From: VXMO01 sp034422835
Lineage (GTDB): Bacteria; Chloroflexota; Dehalococcoidia; UBA6926
Length of the DNA: 40,284 bases
Direction: 5' to 3'
Assembly (NCBI GenBank): GCA_034422835.1
Contig: DAOUJJ010000012.1
Coordinates: forward strand, 1-40,284
The translations under genes were made by a program, and so were the position numbers. Shown here in pieces: positions 1 through 7,527 of the stretch. Numbering within the stretch: position 1 is the stretch's first letter; each line of letters opens with the position of its first letter. The notes under the pieces were generated by a model. It was not told the DNA's origin. It did no database searches and was given only the letters and a program-made list of their open reading frames with translations.

Positions 1-25
1 GGGGGGTCCCCCCCCCCCCCCCCCC
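1..25. other. Low-complexity homopolymer run (probable contig edge)
   Basis: Six G, one T and then about 18 C open the window. Nothing similar occurs elsewhere in the 40 kb. The most likely explanation is an assembly or sequencing artefact at a contig end. It makes the reading of the truncated gene on the minus strand here unreliable beyond about base 26. Confidence 0.6.
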
Positions 26-100
26 GAACATGCGTGCGACGCGCGCTACGGGCGCGGCGGCGGAAATCGCTGAGCGGGCGCGGTCGAGCTCGAAAGCCAT
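1..100 (-). CDS. Truncated N-terminus of an unidentified protein
   Basis: An ATG at 100 reading leftwards opens a frame that stays clear of stops to the window edge. About 25 residues (MAFELDRARSAISAAAPVAR and a few more) can be read before the homopolymer run. A purine-rich GGGAG lies about 8-9 bases upstream of the ATG, a normal Shine-Dalgarno placement. The Ala/Arg-rich amphipathic start looks like genuine coding sequence, but too little is present to assign a family. It is the only candidate gene between the window start and the first MFS gene. Confidence 0.45.
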   Translation of the reverse strand, partial: MAFELDRARSAISAAAPVARVARMFGGGGGGTP

Positions 101-237
101 AGGTGCTTCTCCCGTCTATTGGGCAGCCTCACCCGTTACTCTACCAGACGGGTATGATATCACCGTGACTTTTAAGCCTATTTTACGTGACCTTCTGTGA
201 CTCTCAGCCCACCCCTGTCATTCCGAGCCCCCCTTTT

Positions 238-334
238 GTCATTCCGAGCGCAGTCGAGGAATCCAAAGCCTCCATTGGCAAACCAGACGAGTCCTTAGAT
301 TCTTCGACTCCGCTGCGCTCCGCTCAGAATGACA
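238..334. repeat. Composite inverted-repeat element, left copy
   Basis: A roughly 97-bp element begins GTCATTCCGAGCGCAGTCGA and ends with the near-complement CTCCGCTCAGAATGACA, so the whole unit can fold into a long hairpin with a loop of about 36 bases. An element of the same length and order recurs at 39905-40002, and the left arm alone recurs at 25697-25723. The right arm has an extra GC-rich stretch of about 10 bases relative to the left. It resembles the non-coding palindromic or MITE-like repeats scattered through many bacterial genomes. Confidence 0.75.
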
Positions 335-344
335 GAAGAGGGGG

Positions 345-365
345 TGCGCTCCGCTCAGAATGACA
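345..365. repeat. Partial right-arm copy of the composite repeat
   Basis: TGCGCTCCGCTCAGAATGAC here repeats the last 20 bases of the right arm of the element immediately to the left, apparently a local partial duplication. Confidence 0.6.
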
Positions 366-408
366 GGTGGGTGACACTCCCCCCGTTCACCCTGAGCCCA
401 CCCTCTGT

Positions 409-429
409 CACCCTGAGCCTGTCGAAGGG
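409..429. repeat. Dispersed repeat, CCTGAGCCTGTCGAAGGG type
   Basis: One of six clear copies of this 21-bp repeat in the window (409, 1840, 3302, 27041, 38946, 40024). A shortened copy without the CTGTCGAAGGG part precedes it at about 388-397. The core carries short complementary ends (CCTG... and the GTCGAAGGG half) rather than a strong hairpin. It is followed by GAACGGG, a tail shared with the copies at 1840 and 27041. Confidence 0.75.
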
Positions 430-452
430 CGAACGGGGGGCAGCCGCGGGCG

Positions 453-458
453 TACCAT
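453..458 (+). promoter_or_regulatory. Candidate -10 box of a leaderless MFS transcript
   Basis: TACCAT stands exactly 6 bases before the ATG at 465, and no Shine-Dalgarno sequence lies between. The same hexamer at the same distance precedes the paralogue at 1896. A TANNNT box 6-7 bases before the start codon is the known hallmark of leaderless bacterial promoters. No good -35 box is visible. Confidence 0.45.
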
Positions 459-464
459 AGTTAA

Positions 465-1847
465 ATGTCTCTTCTGAACGGAGCATCTCCGCGGGGCGGA
501 AACATAACACGAAAGAAGCCGCGCATCTTCTACGGTTGGTGGATCGTCATCGCCGCCGTTCTCTTGAACATCGTTTTCGGCGGAATCCTCTTCTACGGCT
601 TCACGCTCGTCATTGATCCGATCACCGAAGAAATGGACTGGACCAAGACGCAGGTCACCGCCTCCTATCTCTTCATGGGTCTGCTTATCGGTGTCCTCGC
701 CCCGTTCCTTGGCTGGTCGTTTGACAAGGTTGGCCCCAGGCCCCTCCTCGCCTTTGGCCTGTCCGGCCTCGGCATCAGCCTCATCATGCTCCACTCCATC
801 GAGAGCCTCATCATGTTCTACGTGTGGTTCTCACTGGCAAACGCCAGCTCCGTCGGCATGTGGATGGCCGTCGGCCCGGCCGTCGCCAACTGGTTCGTGC
901 GAATGCGTGGCCGCGCTTTGGGCGTCTACTCCCTCGGATTCGCCTTTGCGGGATTCATGGCCCCGCCGTTCCTCTGGCTCGTCGATGGCGTCGACTACGG
1001 ATGGCTCGTCTTTGACGGTGTCGGCTGGCGGGACGCGTTCCTCGTGGCAGGGGTGATTTTCCTCGTCATGATGCCCATCGCGGTGCTCATCATCCGGCAC
1101 CGCCCAGAGGACATGGGCCTCTACCCGGACGGCGCGGACGAGCCGCCGCCCGAGGCTGCCATGTCATCCGGCGCCGCCTTTTCCGAAGACGTTGAGATCA
1201 ATGCCACCGCGTGGCAGGCGCTCAGGACGTGGGCGTTCTGGCTGCTCGCCGTCGCATCCATGTTTGGCTTCCTGACGATTGCCACCCTGCAGGTCCACTG
1301 GGTGCCGTATCTCGGCAGCGCAGGATTCTCACGAGAAACGGCGGCGTTGTACCTGACCCTGCTGCCCCTGAGCACCGTCATGGGAAGGCTCACCTTCGGA
1401 TTCCTGGCCGACTGGATGGATAAGAGGCGCGTGACGGCCCTTGCTTTCGGTGTTCAGGCCTGTGCCGTCTTCACGCTCGCATGGGTTGACGAGTCTCGTG
1501 GATGGACCGTCCTCGTCTTTCTCATCTTCTGGGGTTTCGGCTTTGGCGGCACGGTTGTCACGCGGATGGCGTTGCAGGGATTCCTCTTTGGACGCAACTC
1601 CTTCGGCGCTCTGCAGGGAGCGCTCTCCATGACCAGCGAGGCCGGTTTCGCCCTCGCGCCCTTCCTCGCCAGCATCGCCTTCGAGGGCCTGGGCACCTAT
1701 CGCCCCGCCTTCCTCGCCTTCGCCTTCCTCTGCTTCATGTCCGTCCCCCTCACCCTCCTGATCCGCCGCCCCGGCCTCGCCGCAAGAGGATTCGCCCCCG
1801 CAATCCCCGCCCCCACCGAAACAGAAACCGCCCCCCGCTCACCCTGA
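465..1847 (+). CDS. MFS transporter, monocarboxylate/oxalate-formate-antiporter-like
   Basis: A 460-residue polytopic membrane protein of the major facilitator superfamily with about 12 predicted transmembrane segments. The N-terminus carries KPRIFYGWWIVIAA, characteristic of bacterial MCT/OFA-like carriers of organic anions. The loop 2-3 motif appears as FDKVGPRP, and the equivalent motif in the second half as FGFLADWMDKRR. The charged central loop lies around residues 215-245. The Pro-rich C-terminus ends in RSP, and the last codons and the stop are supplied by the dispersed repeat at 1840. The neighbour at 1896 is a close paralogue sharing start region, length and 5' flank, so the pair arose by tandem duplication. 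The substrate cannot be told from sequence. Given the CoA-transferases and crotonases elsewhere in the window, a carboxylate is plausible, but that is inference. Confidence 0.9.
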   Translation: MSLLNGASPRGGNITRKKPRIFYGWWIVIAAVLLNIVFGGILFYGFTLVIDPITEEMDWTKTQVTASYLFMGLLIGVLAPFLGWSFDKVGPRPLLAFGLSGLGISLIMLHSIESLIMFYVWFSLANASSVGMWMAVGPAVANWFVRMRGRALGVYSLGFAFAGFMAPPFLWLVDGVDYGWLVFDGVGWRDAFLVAGVIFLVMMPIAVLIIRHRPEDMGLYPDGADEPPPEAAMSSGAAFSEDVEINATAWQALRTWAFWLLAVASMFGFLTIATLQVHWVPYLGSAGFSRETAALYLTLLPLSTVMGRLTFGFLADWMDKRRVTALAFGVQACAVFTLAWVDESRGWTVLVFLIFWGFGFGGTVVTRMALQGFLFGRNSFGALQGALSMTSEAGFALAPFLASIAFEGLGTYRPAFLAFAFLCFMSVPLTLLIRRPGLAARGFAPAIPAPTETETAPRSP

Positions 1848-1860
1848 GCCTGTCGAAGGG
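1840..1860. repeat. Dispersed repeat supplying the stop of the first MFS gene
   Basis: An exact copy of the 21-bp repeat. The MFS stop codon TGA (1845-1847) lies within its CACCCTGAG start. The copy is followed by GAACGGG and a further stretch of about 35 bases that matches the 5' flank of the upstream paralogue. Confidence 0.8.
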
Positions 1861-1883
1861 CGAACGGGAGGCAGCGGCAGGCG

Positions 1884-1889
1884 TACCAT
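1884..1889 (+). promoter_or_regulatory. Candidate -10 box of a leaderless transcript, second MFS
   Basis: TACCAT lies 6 bases before the ATG at 1896, the same arrangement as at 453-458, with no Shine-Dalgarno sequence in between. Conservation through the duplication supports its use. No -35 box is clear. Confidence 0.45.
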
Positions 1890-1895
1890 TAGTAA

Positions 1896-3287
1896 ATGAC
1901 GACCCCCAATGGCCTCCGCCCACCCACCGGTTACATAACGCGTAAAAAGCCGCGCATTTTCTACGGCTGGTGGATCGTCATCGCCGCCGTCATCCTCAAC
2001 ATCCTGCAGGGCGGCATCCTCTTCTACGGTTTCACCCTTGTCCTGGACCCGGTGACGGACGAGATGGGATGGACCAAGACCGAGTTGACCATCGCGTATC
2101 CCATCATGGGCATCCTCATAGGCATATTTTCGCCATTCCTGGGCGGGCTGTTTGACCGGATAGGCCCACGCCCCCTGATCGGCGGCGGCATGGTCATCGT
2201 CGCCGCGAGCATGATCATGCTCCACTACGTTCAGAGCCTCCCCATGTTCTACCTGTGGTTCTCACTGCTGAACCTCGGCTCCATGGGTATCTGGCTCTCC
2301 GTCGGGCCCACAGTGGCCAACTGGTTCGTGCGAATGCGTGGCCGCGCGTTGGGCACCTATTCACTGGGATTCGCGCTGGCCGGGCTCCTTGCCCCGCCCC
2401 TGTACTGGCTGATCGACGGCGGAATTATCCTCGGATTCGAATTTGACGGCTTGGGATGGCGGGACGCCTTTTTCGTTCTCGGCGTCATGTTCCTGTGTCT
2501 AATACCGGTCACTCTTCTGATCTTTCGACATCGCCCCGAGAACATGGGCCTTTACCCGGATGGCGCCGACTACCCGCCGCTGGAGGTCAGCCCGGGCGCG
2601 GAGATGTCGGACGACGCCGAGATGACCACGACGGCCTTGCAGGCGCTGCGCACCCAGGCCTTCTGGTTGATGGCGGTCTGTTCAGGCCTGACATTCCTTA
2701 CGATTGCCACCCTGACCGTGCATTGGGTGCCGTACATGGGCAGCATCGGCATCGAGCGCGAGGCCGCGGCATTCTTCCTGCCGTTGCTGCCGCTTGGAAC
2801 AATGCTGGGTCGAATCACGTTCGGATTCCTCGCTGATCTGTATGACAAGAAGCGCATGACGGCGCTCGCGTTCTGCGTGCAGGCGGCGGCCGTGCTCATG
2901 CTCTCCCAGGTGGATGCCGCGCGCGAGTGGACGCTGTTCGTCTTTCTCGCGTTGTGGGGTTTCGGATTCGGAGGGACGATCGTCGCGCGGATGGCGCTTC
3001 AGGGCTATCTCTTTGGCCGCAACTCCTTCGGCGCTCTGGCGGGCATGCTGTCAATGACAACTGAGGCAGGGTTTGCCTTGTCGCCGCTCATCGCGAGCAT
3101 CGTGTTTGAGGAACTGGGGACATACCGCCCGCTGTTCATTGGGTTCGCGCTGCTGGCCTTCTTAGCCGTGCCACTGACGATGCTCATCCGCCGTCCCACA
3201 CCGCAATTCGCCGTCGGATACGCCACAGCCCATTCTGCTACAGATGAGGAACCGGAAACGCCCGCCCCCGCCCCACGTTCACCCTGA
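1896..3287 (+). CDS. MFS transporter, paralogue of the preceding gene
   Basis: A 463-residue MFS carrier closely similar to the product of 465-1847 along its whole length. It has the same KPRIFYGWWIVIAA start, FDRIGPRP and FGFLADLYDKKR loops, the ANWFVRMRGRALG segment around residue 145, and the Pro-rich end with RSP before the stop. About 12 transmembrane segments are expected. The two genes are separated by 48 bases filled by a dispersed repeat and a shared upstream sequence. Differences concentrate in the transmembrane segments and the central loop, so the two may have different substrates. It converges on the cupin gene at 3326, and the gap between them is entirely repeat sequence. Confidence 0.9.
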   Translation: MTTPNGLRPPTGYITRKKPRIFYGWWIVIAAVILNILQGGILFYGFTLVLDPVTDEMGWTKTELTIAYPIMGILIGIFSPFLGGLFDRIGPRPLIGGGMVIVAASMIMLHYVQSLPMFYLWFSLLNLGSMGIWLSVGPTVANWFVRMRGRALGTYSLGFALAGLLAPPLYWLIDGGIILGFEFDGLGWRDAFFVLGVMFLCLIPVTLLIFRHRPENMGLYPDGADYPPLEVSPGAEMSDDAEMTTTALQALRTQAFWLMAVCSGLTFLTIATLTVHWVPYMGSIGIEREAAAFFLPLLPLGTMLGRITFGFLADLYDKKRMTALAFCVQAAAVLMLSQVDAAREWTLFVFLALWGFGFGGTIVARMALQGYLFGRNSFGALAGMLSMTTEAGFALSPLIASIVFEELGTYRPLFIGFALLAFLAVPLTMLIRRPTPQFAVGYATAHSATDEEPETPAPAPRSP

Positions 3288-3301
3288 TCCCACCCTTCTG
3301 T

Positions 3302-3322
3302 CACCCTGAGCCTGTCGAAGGG
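3302..3322. repeat. Dispersed repeat at a convergent gene junction
   Basis: A full 21-bp copy, preceded by a shortened copy (CACCCTGA) that provides the stop of the second MFS gene at 3285-3287. The copy ends three bases before the minus-strand stop at 3326-3328. Confidence 0.75.
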
Positions 3323-3325
3323 CGC

Positions 3326-3922
3326 CTAGTAGTGGTCTTCGTAATGATCGTTCGCCAGTGACCGCGTATGGCGCCGCGTATCGTAGACGTACCGCTGCGG
3401 ATCATCAGGCCCGGACGCCAACAGCATCAGGACCACCGCCGGCATCGATGATGTGACCTCAGTCGAGTGGATATCCATCTCCGGCGGCAGGATTGCCGTA
3501 ACGTCGCCCGGCTTGAGCCGCCGCCGCGTCGTGCGCTTGATTACGGAGCCGTCGCCCGCCTTTTCCTCGTCCGGAACATAGGACACCTCCCGCGCCGCGC
3601 CCTGGTAGATGCCCGCCAGTCCCCAGCGCGACCCGTGGTCGTGGATGGGTGTCTTGTGCTTGGGCGGGATCACGGAAACCAGCAGGCTCAGGGAGCGGTC
3701 TGCTGAACGGAAGAGAATCCACCGGCTCACCTCGTCGGGCGGGGTATCCCGGTACTCGTCCGGCAGAAAATTCTCCATCAGCAGGTGGCGGAATGGGTCG
3801 AGCGTCCTCCGAATCAGGTCCACGGGGTCCGCCACGCTCACGGCGACGCCCCCCAGTTGCCCAAGGAATGTTCCCAAAGCGGGATGGTCGACTCGTAGAT
3901 CAGAGGTCACGTTACGAACCAA
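3326..3922 (-). CDS. Cupin, cysteine-dioxygenase-like
   Basis: A 198-residue protein with the cupin motif PIHDHGSRWGLAGIYQG near residues 90-108, matching the metal-binding first motif of cysteine dioxygenase type I and related thiol dioxygenases (His-x-His ligands). A later EMDIHSTEV near residues 148-156 provides the third candidate His. Such enzymes oxidise thiols such as cysteine or 3-mercaptopropionate with non-haem iron in the cytoplasm. The start is uncertain: TTG at 3922 gives the full frame, GTG at 3910 would be four residues shorter, and neither has a strong Shine-Dalgarno. It lies 9 bases after dnaK and may be read through from that operon. Substrate is not assignable. Confidence 0.7.
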   Translation of the reverse strand: MVRNVTSDLRVDHPALGTFLGQLGGVAVSVADPVDLIRRTLDPFRHLLMENFLPDEYRDTPPDEVSRWILFRSADRSLSLLVSVIPPKHKTPIHDHGSRWGLAGIYQGAAREVSYVPDEEKAGDGSVIKRTTRRRLKPGDVTAILPPEMDIHSTEVTSSMPAVVLMLLASGPDDPQRYVYDTRRHTRSLANDHYEDHY

Positions 3923-3931
3923 TCCCGATAA

Positions 3932-5827
3932 CTACACCTCGCGGAATTCACCCTCTACCGTCTCCGAATCGTCGGCTGATGCCCCGTCGCTCGCGCCGTT
4001 CGCTCCGCCCGCGTCCGCGCCCTGTTGCGCGTACATGGACTGCCCGATTTCCTGCACGAGTCTGCTCAACTCCTCTGTCAGTGTACGCAGTTGCTCCGCA
4101 GGCGCATTCTGCTCAAGCGCCTGCCGCACCTCCGTCACCTTGGCCTGCACGCGGTCTCGAACATCATCCGTGATGTTCTCCTTGTGCTCCTCCAGCAGGC
4201 GTTCCGCTGCATAGGCCGCGGAGTCCGCGGTGTTGCGAATCTCTACTTCCTCGCGACGCTGGGCGTCTTCCGCCGCGTGCGCCTCCGCGTCCTTGGTCAT
4301 CTGCTCGATCTCGTCGCTGCTGAGGCCGCTCCCGGCCTGGATGACGATCTTCTGCTCGCGGTTCGTCGCCTGGTCCTTGGCGTTCACGTTCAGGATGCCG
4401 TTGGCATCGATGTCGAACGTCACCTCAATCTGAGGCATTCCGCGCGGCGCAGGCGGAATCCCGTCCAGCATGAACCGACCGAGCGACTTGTCGTCGCTGG
4501 CCATGCTGCGCTCGCCCTGCAGAACGTGGATCTCCACGCTTGTCTGTCCGTCTGCCGCCGTTGAGAATGTCTGGCTCTTGGACGTCGGGATCGTCGTGTT
4601 GCGCGGGATGATTGGTGTCGCAACGCCGCCCAGCGTCTCGATGCCGAGCGAGAGCGGTGTCACGTCCAGCAGCAGCAGGTCCTGCACGTCGCCCGTCAGC
4701 ACGCCCGCTTGGATTGCCGCGCCAACTGCGACCGCCTCATCAGGGTTCACTGAACGATTGGGATCCTTCTGGAAAATCTGCTTGACCTTCTCCTGGATTG
4801 CGGGCATCCGTGTCTGTCCGCCGACAAGAATCACTTCATTCACCTGCCCGGCGGACAAACCGGCGTCTTCCAGTGCTTGGCGGCACGGCCCGGCAGTCCG
4901 CTCAACCAGCGCCGCGGTCAGAGATTCCAACTGCGCGCGTGTCAGCGTTATAGCCAGGTGCTTCGGGCCGGACGCATCCGCCGTGATGAACGGCAGATTC
5001 AACTCTGTCTGTGTGACCGTGGACAGCTCCAGCTTGCCGCGCTCCGCCGCCTCGCGGAGACGCTGCATGGCGCTCCGGTCCGACCGCAGATCGATGCCCT
5101 CCTGCTTGCGGAACTCATCGATCATCCAGTCGACCACGGCATTATCGAAATCGTCGCCGCCCAGGTGTGTGTCGCCCGCCGTCGAGCGCACGTGGAACGT
5201 CCCCTCTCCGATCTCGAGGATGGATATGTCGAACGTCCCGCCGCCGAGGTCGAAGACGGCGATGATCTCCTCGCCCTTCTTGTCCAGCCCATAGGCCAGC
5301 GAGGACGCCGTGGGCTCATTGATGATGCGCAGAACGTTGAGACCTGCGATGGTGCCCGCGTCCTTGGTCGCCTGCCGCTGGCTGTCGTTGAAGTACGCCG
5401 GAACGGTGATGACCGCGTCCGTGACGGTCTCTCCGAGATAGGTTTCCGCGTCCGCCTTGAGCTTCTGCAGGATCATCGCCGAGATTTCCTGCGGGCTGTA
5501 CTGGTTGTCGCCCATCGTGACGCGCACGTCCCCGTTCGGCGCTGCCGCGACGGGGTAGGGCACCAACTTGGTGTCCTGCTGTACGTCCGCCTCATTGTGC
5601 TTGCGGCCGATGAACCGCTTGACGCTGAATATCGTCTGATCGGGGTTCGTCACCGCCTGCCGCTTGGCGACAAGCCCCACCAGTCGCTCGCCGGTCTTGT
5701 TCAGCGCGACGACCGACGGCGTCAGTCGATTGCCCTCAGGCGTCGGGATCACCGCTCCCTCGCCGCCCTCCATGACCGCGACAACGCTGTTCGTCGTTCC
5801 CAGGTCGATTCCGATTGCCCGTGCCAT
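3932..5827 (-). CDS. dnaK: Molecular chaperone DnaK (Hsp70)
   Basis: A 631-residue Hsp70. It starts ARAIGIDLGTTNSVVAVMEG, the phosphate-binding loop 1. DLGGGTFDISILEIGEG around residue 193 is phosphate 2, and VGGQTRMPAIQ near residue 337 is the adenosine motif. The interdomain linker reads DVQDLLLLDVTPLSLG near residue 380. The substrate-binding domain and helical lid follow, ending in a Gly/Ala/Asp-rich tail. It refolds proteins in the cytoplasm together with GrpE and a J-protein. No dnaJ is present in the window, which is unusual for this operon but not rare. It is the third gene after hrcA and grpE, 41 bases behind grpE, and should fall under the CIRCE-like operator at 7348. Confidence 0.98.
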   Translation of the reverse strand: MARAIGIDLGTTNSVVAVMEGGEGAVIPTPEGNRLTPSVVALNKTGERLVGLVAKRQAVTNPDQTIFSVKRFIGRKHNEADVQQDTKLVPYPVAAAPNGDVRVTMGDNQYSPQEISAMILQKLKADAETYLGETVTDAVITVPAYFNDSQRQATKDAGTIAGLNVLRIINEPTASSLAYGLDKKGEEIIAVFDLGGGTFDISILEIGEGTFHVRSTAGDTHLGGDDFDNAVVDWMIDEFRKQEGIDLRSDRSAMQRLREAAERGKLELSTVTQTELNLPFITADASGPKHLAITLTRAQLESLTAALVERTAGPCRQALEDAGLSAGQVNEVILVGGQTRMPAIQEKVKQIFQKDPNRSVNPDEAVAVGAAIQAGVLTGDVQDLLLLDVTPLSLGIETLGGVATPIIPRNTTIPTSKSQTFSTAADGQTSVEIHVLQGERSMASDDKSLGRFMLDGIPPAPRGMPQIEVTFDIDANGILNVNAKDQATNREQKIVIQAGSGLSSDEIEQMTKDAEAHAAEDAQRREEVEIRNTADSAAYAAERLLEEHKENITDDVRDRVQAKVTEVRQALEQNAPAEQLRTLTEELSRLVQEIGQSMYAQQGADAGGANGASDGASADDSETVEGEFREV

Positions 5828-5868
5828 TCTTTGCGTGTCTCCTTATGTGGTTTCTGTCTTGTTCGCTG

Positions 5869-6447
5869 TTACTCGTCGGTTGTTGTGTCCTCAGTGTCAG
5901 ATTCGTCGTTGCTTTCGCGGGAAGCGGAACCGTCCCCCACCTGCACAAGCGCCGGCCTCAGCACGCGGTCATGGAGCATGTACCCCTTTTGGAGCACCTC
6001 CACGATGCGCCCCTCAGGCCCGGGTACGCGGGAGATGGCCTCATGCAGATTCGGATCAAAGGCCGCGCCCGCCGTCTCGATTTCAGTAACCCCGCTTGAT
6101 TCCAGCGCTCCCTGCAGCTTCCGGTAGATGAGTAGAATGCCCTCCACCCACGTCATCCTCAGCAACGAGTCCGGGATTGAGCCGAATGCCCGCTCCAGGT
6201 CGTCCACGCTCGAAAGTAGCTGCGTCAGGACCGGCGCAGCCGCGTATTGCAGTTCCGCCGAATGCCGCTCTCCGGCGCGGCGCGAGAAATCAACTGCGTC
6301 CGAATACGCCCGGTGATACCTGTCCTTCTCCGCTATCGCCTCATCGAGCTGCGCCCGGAGCGATTCGAGAACGGACTGCTCATCGCCGCCGTCCTCCGCG
6401 TCCGTCTCCGCGACTTCCGAAGCGTCGTCTTTCCTCTCGTCAACCAT
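5869..6447 (-). CDS. grpE: Nucleotide exchange factor GrpE
   Basis: A 192-residue protein with an acidic N-terminal tail, a long coiled-coil helix (about residues 25-70, LRAQLDEAIAEKDRYHRAYSD) and a C-terminal beta domain with EGRIVEVLQKGYMLHDRVLR and PALVQVG, the typical end of GrpE. It releases ADP from DnaK and acts as a dimer. It starts only a few bases after the hrcA stop and precedes dnaK by 41 bases, the order expected of a Gram-positive-like class I heat-shock operon. An acidic Ser/Asp/Thr-rich extension follows the usual end. Confidence 0.96.
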   Translation of the reverse strand: MVDERKDDASEVAETDAEDGGDEQSVLESLRAQLDEAIAEKDRYHRAYSDAVDFSRRAGERHSAELQYAAAPVLTQLLSSVDDLERAFGSIPDSLLRMTWVEGILLIYRKLQGALESSGVTEIETAGAAFDPNLHEAISRVPGPEGRIVEVLQKGYMLHDRVLRPALVQVGDGSASRESNDESDTEDTTTDE

Positions 6448-6450
6448 GAC

Positions 6451-7248
6451 CTAAACGTACTCCCTGTTCTGATAGACCGCATTGAGCGTTTCCGTCATGT
6501 TCGACAACAACTCTCCCAGGTACCGAACGGCCGGAATAGCCGCCGCGTAGTCCATCCGTGTTGGTCCCAGCGCCACAACGGCCCCACGTTCGCCGCTCAC
6601 CTCTGCTGGTCCGTAAGTCGACATGATTGCCGCATACGGGTGCAGGAACGGCTCGTCATGCTCGTTTCCAATGACGACCCGAAGCCCGGTTGCGGGCAGA
6701 TCGTCCGTATGGAGCGCGGGCGCAAGCCGACCGCTCTCCACGGCGTCCAGCAACTCGCGCACCATGTCGATGCGGTCGATGAGTTCCGGCTGATTGACGA
6801 CCTGGCTGATCCCATACACCACCGGTTCGTCCATCCCGTGTTCAGTTCGGCCCGGCAGTGGTGTCACGATAGCGAGCGCCTCTGAAAGCCGTGCCAGCGT
6901 CGCCGCCGCCAGGCGCGCCCACAGGAATACGTCCTCGGACTCAACCTGGTGAAACTGGTGGCGGATCGTCTGCTGCCGGTTGGGCGGTACCTCCGATGAC
7001 TCCAGTAGGACCTCAACGTAGTACCGATAGGCCCGCCCCGTGGGCGTTGCTCCAGCGGATGAGTGCGTGCGCTGCACGTAGCCCTCAGACTCAAGCTCGG
7101 CAAACGTGTTCCTGACCGTCGCCGAACTCATGCCGAGATCATGCTGCTCAACCAGCCCGCCCGAACTCACCGGCGCCGCCGTAGCGATATATTGCTCAAC
7201 CAACAGCCGCAGCAACTCCGACTGCCGCTCCGCCAATGCCTGCGTCAT
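6451..7248 (-). CDS. hrcA: Heat-shock repressor HrcA
   Basis: A 265-residue regulator starting at the ATG at 7248 (MTQALAERQ), where family alignment begins. An in-frame GTG at 7299 would add 17 Arg/Gly-rich residues and is less likely. The winged-helix domain covers roughly residues 1-80 and shows LRLLVEQYIATAAPVSS, LGMSSATVRNTFAELESEGY and HSSAGATPTGRAYRYYVE, the last being a family signature. The C-terminal GAF-like domain is shorter than usual (family about 340 residues), so part of the insert or dimerisation region is reduced. HrcA represses groE and dnaK operons through CIRCE. The operator at 7348-7374 indicates self-regulation of this operon. Confidence 0.93.
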   Translation of the reverse strand: MTQALAERQSELLRLLVEQYIATAAPVSSGGLVEQHDLGMSSATVRNTFAELESEGYVQRTHSSAGATPTGRAYRYYVEVLLESSEVPPNRQQTIRHQFHQVESEDVFLWARLAAATLARLSEALAIVTPLPGRTEHGMDEPVVYGISQVVNQPELIDRIDMVRELLDAVESGRLAPALHTDDLPATGLRVVIGNEHDEPFLHPYAAIMSTYGPAEVSGERGAVVALGPTRMDYAAAIPAVRYLGELLSNMTETLNAVYQNREYV

Positions 7249-7347
7249 TCCTATTCTTCGTCCCCCACGAATTCTCTGCCCCGCCGAATAACGGGGCACG
7301 GCCCCCCGCCTGCGCTTTCAATGGTCGTCAAGCGCTTTAGGCCCCCT

Positions 7348-7374
7348 TTAGCAGTCTCAAGCTTTGACTGCTAA
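7348..7374 (-). promoter_or_regulatory. CIRCE-type operator (symmetric variant)
   Basis: A perfect 9-9-9 inverted repeat: TTAGCAGTC, nine bases, GACTGCTAA. The CIRCE consensus is TTAGCACTC, nine bases, GAGTGCTAA. The arms differ from it by one base each, and the two changes are complementary, so symmetry is kept. It sits just downstream of the candidate promoter at 7384-7412 and about 100 bases before hrcA, the usual place for a CIRCE element. Confidence 0.92.
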
Positions 7375-7383
7375 TTCTCGTTC

Positions 7384-7412
7384 AGACTACCCACGCGCGC
7401 TACCCATGTCAA
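7384..7412 (-). promoter_or_regulatory. Sigma70-type promoter of hrcA-grpE-dnaK
   Basis: Read on the minus strand there is a consensus -35 TTGACA (7412-7407), a 17-base spacer and TAGTCT as -10 (7389-7384). The predicted start of transcription lies within a few bases of the CIRCE-like operator, so bound HrcA would block initiation. The -10 matches consensus at only three positions. Confidence 0.65.
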
Positions 7413-7429
7413 GCGGATTCATCCCCTCG

Positions 7430-7459
7430 TTGACCCCCAATCGGCGTCGTTGCTAGAGT
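7430..7459 (+). promoter_or_regulatory. Candidate promoter of the MBL-like gene
   Basis: TTGACC (7430-7435), an 18-base spacer, and TAGAGT (7454-7459). It is back-to-back with the hrcA promoter in the divergent gap and gives a leader of about 60 bases before the start at 7528. Confidence 0.5.
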
Positions 7460-7527
7460 GATACAGGCATCAGAGTGCTGTTGCCCAAGATCGACCGAGA
7501 GGTCGCAGCGCAGGAATCGGTGACACG

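Larger units (their letters stand above)
101..452. other. Intergenic region holding dispersed repeats
   Basis: About 350 bases without a convincing gene. The left third is the 5' flank of the truncated minus-strand gene. The rest is a cluster of dispersed repeat sequences: a GTCATTCCGAG fragment at 217-227, a full composite element at 238-334, a fragment at 345-365, and two CACCCTGAGCC copies between 388 and 429. The frame that crosses it on the minus strand is composed of repeat sequence and is not credible as a gene. Confidence 0.7.

Noticed and set aside
165..201. Three GTGAC boxes at 165, 187 and 197 suggestive of a response-regulator site
   Set aside because: The spacings (22 and 10) are irregular and the flanking gene is truncated, so this may be chance.
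388..429. CRISPR-like repetition of CACCCTGAGCC
   Set aside because: Only two uneven copies without regular spacers. The same repeat is scattered singly in the window, so it is a dispersed repeat.
4877..6127. A 416-codon open frame antisense to dnaK and grpE
   Set aside because: Arg-rich shadow frame of conserved chaperone genes.
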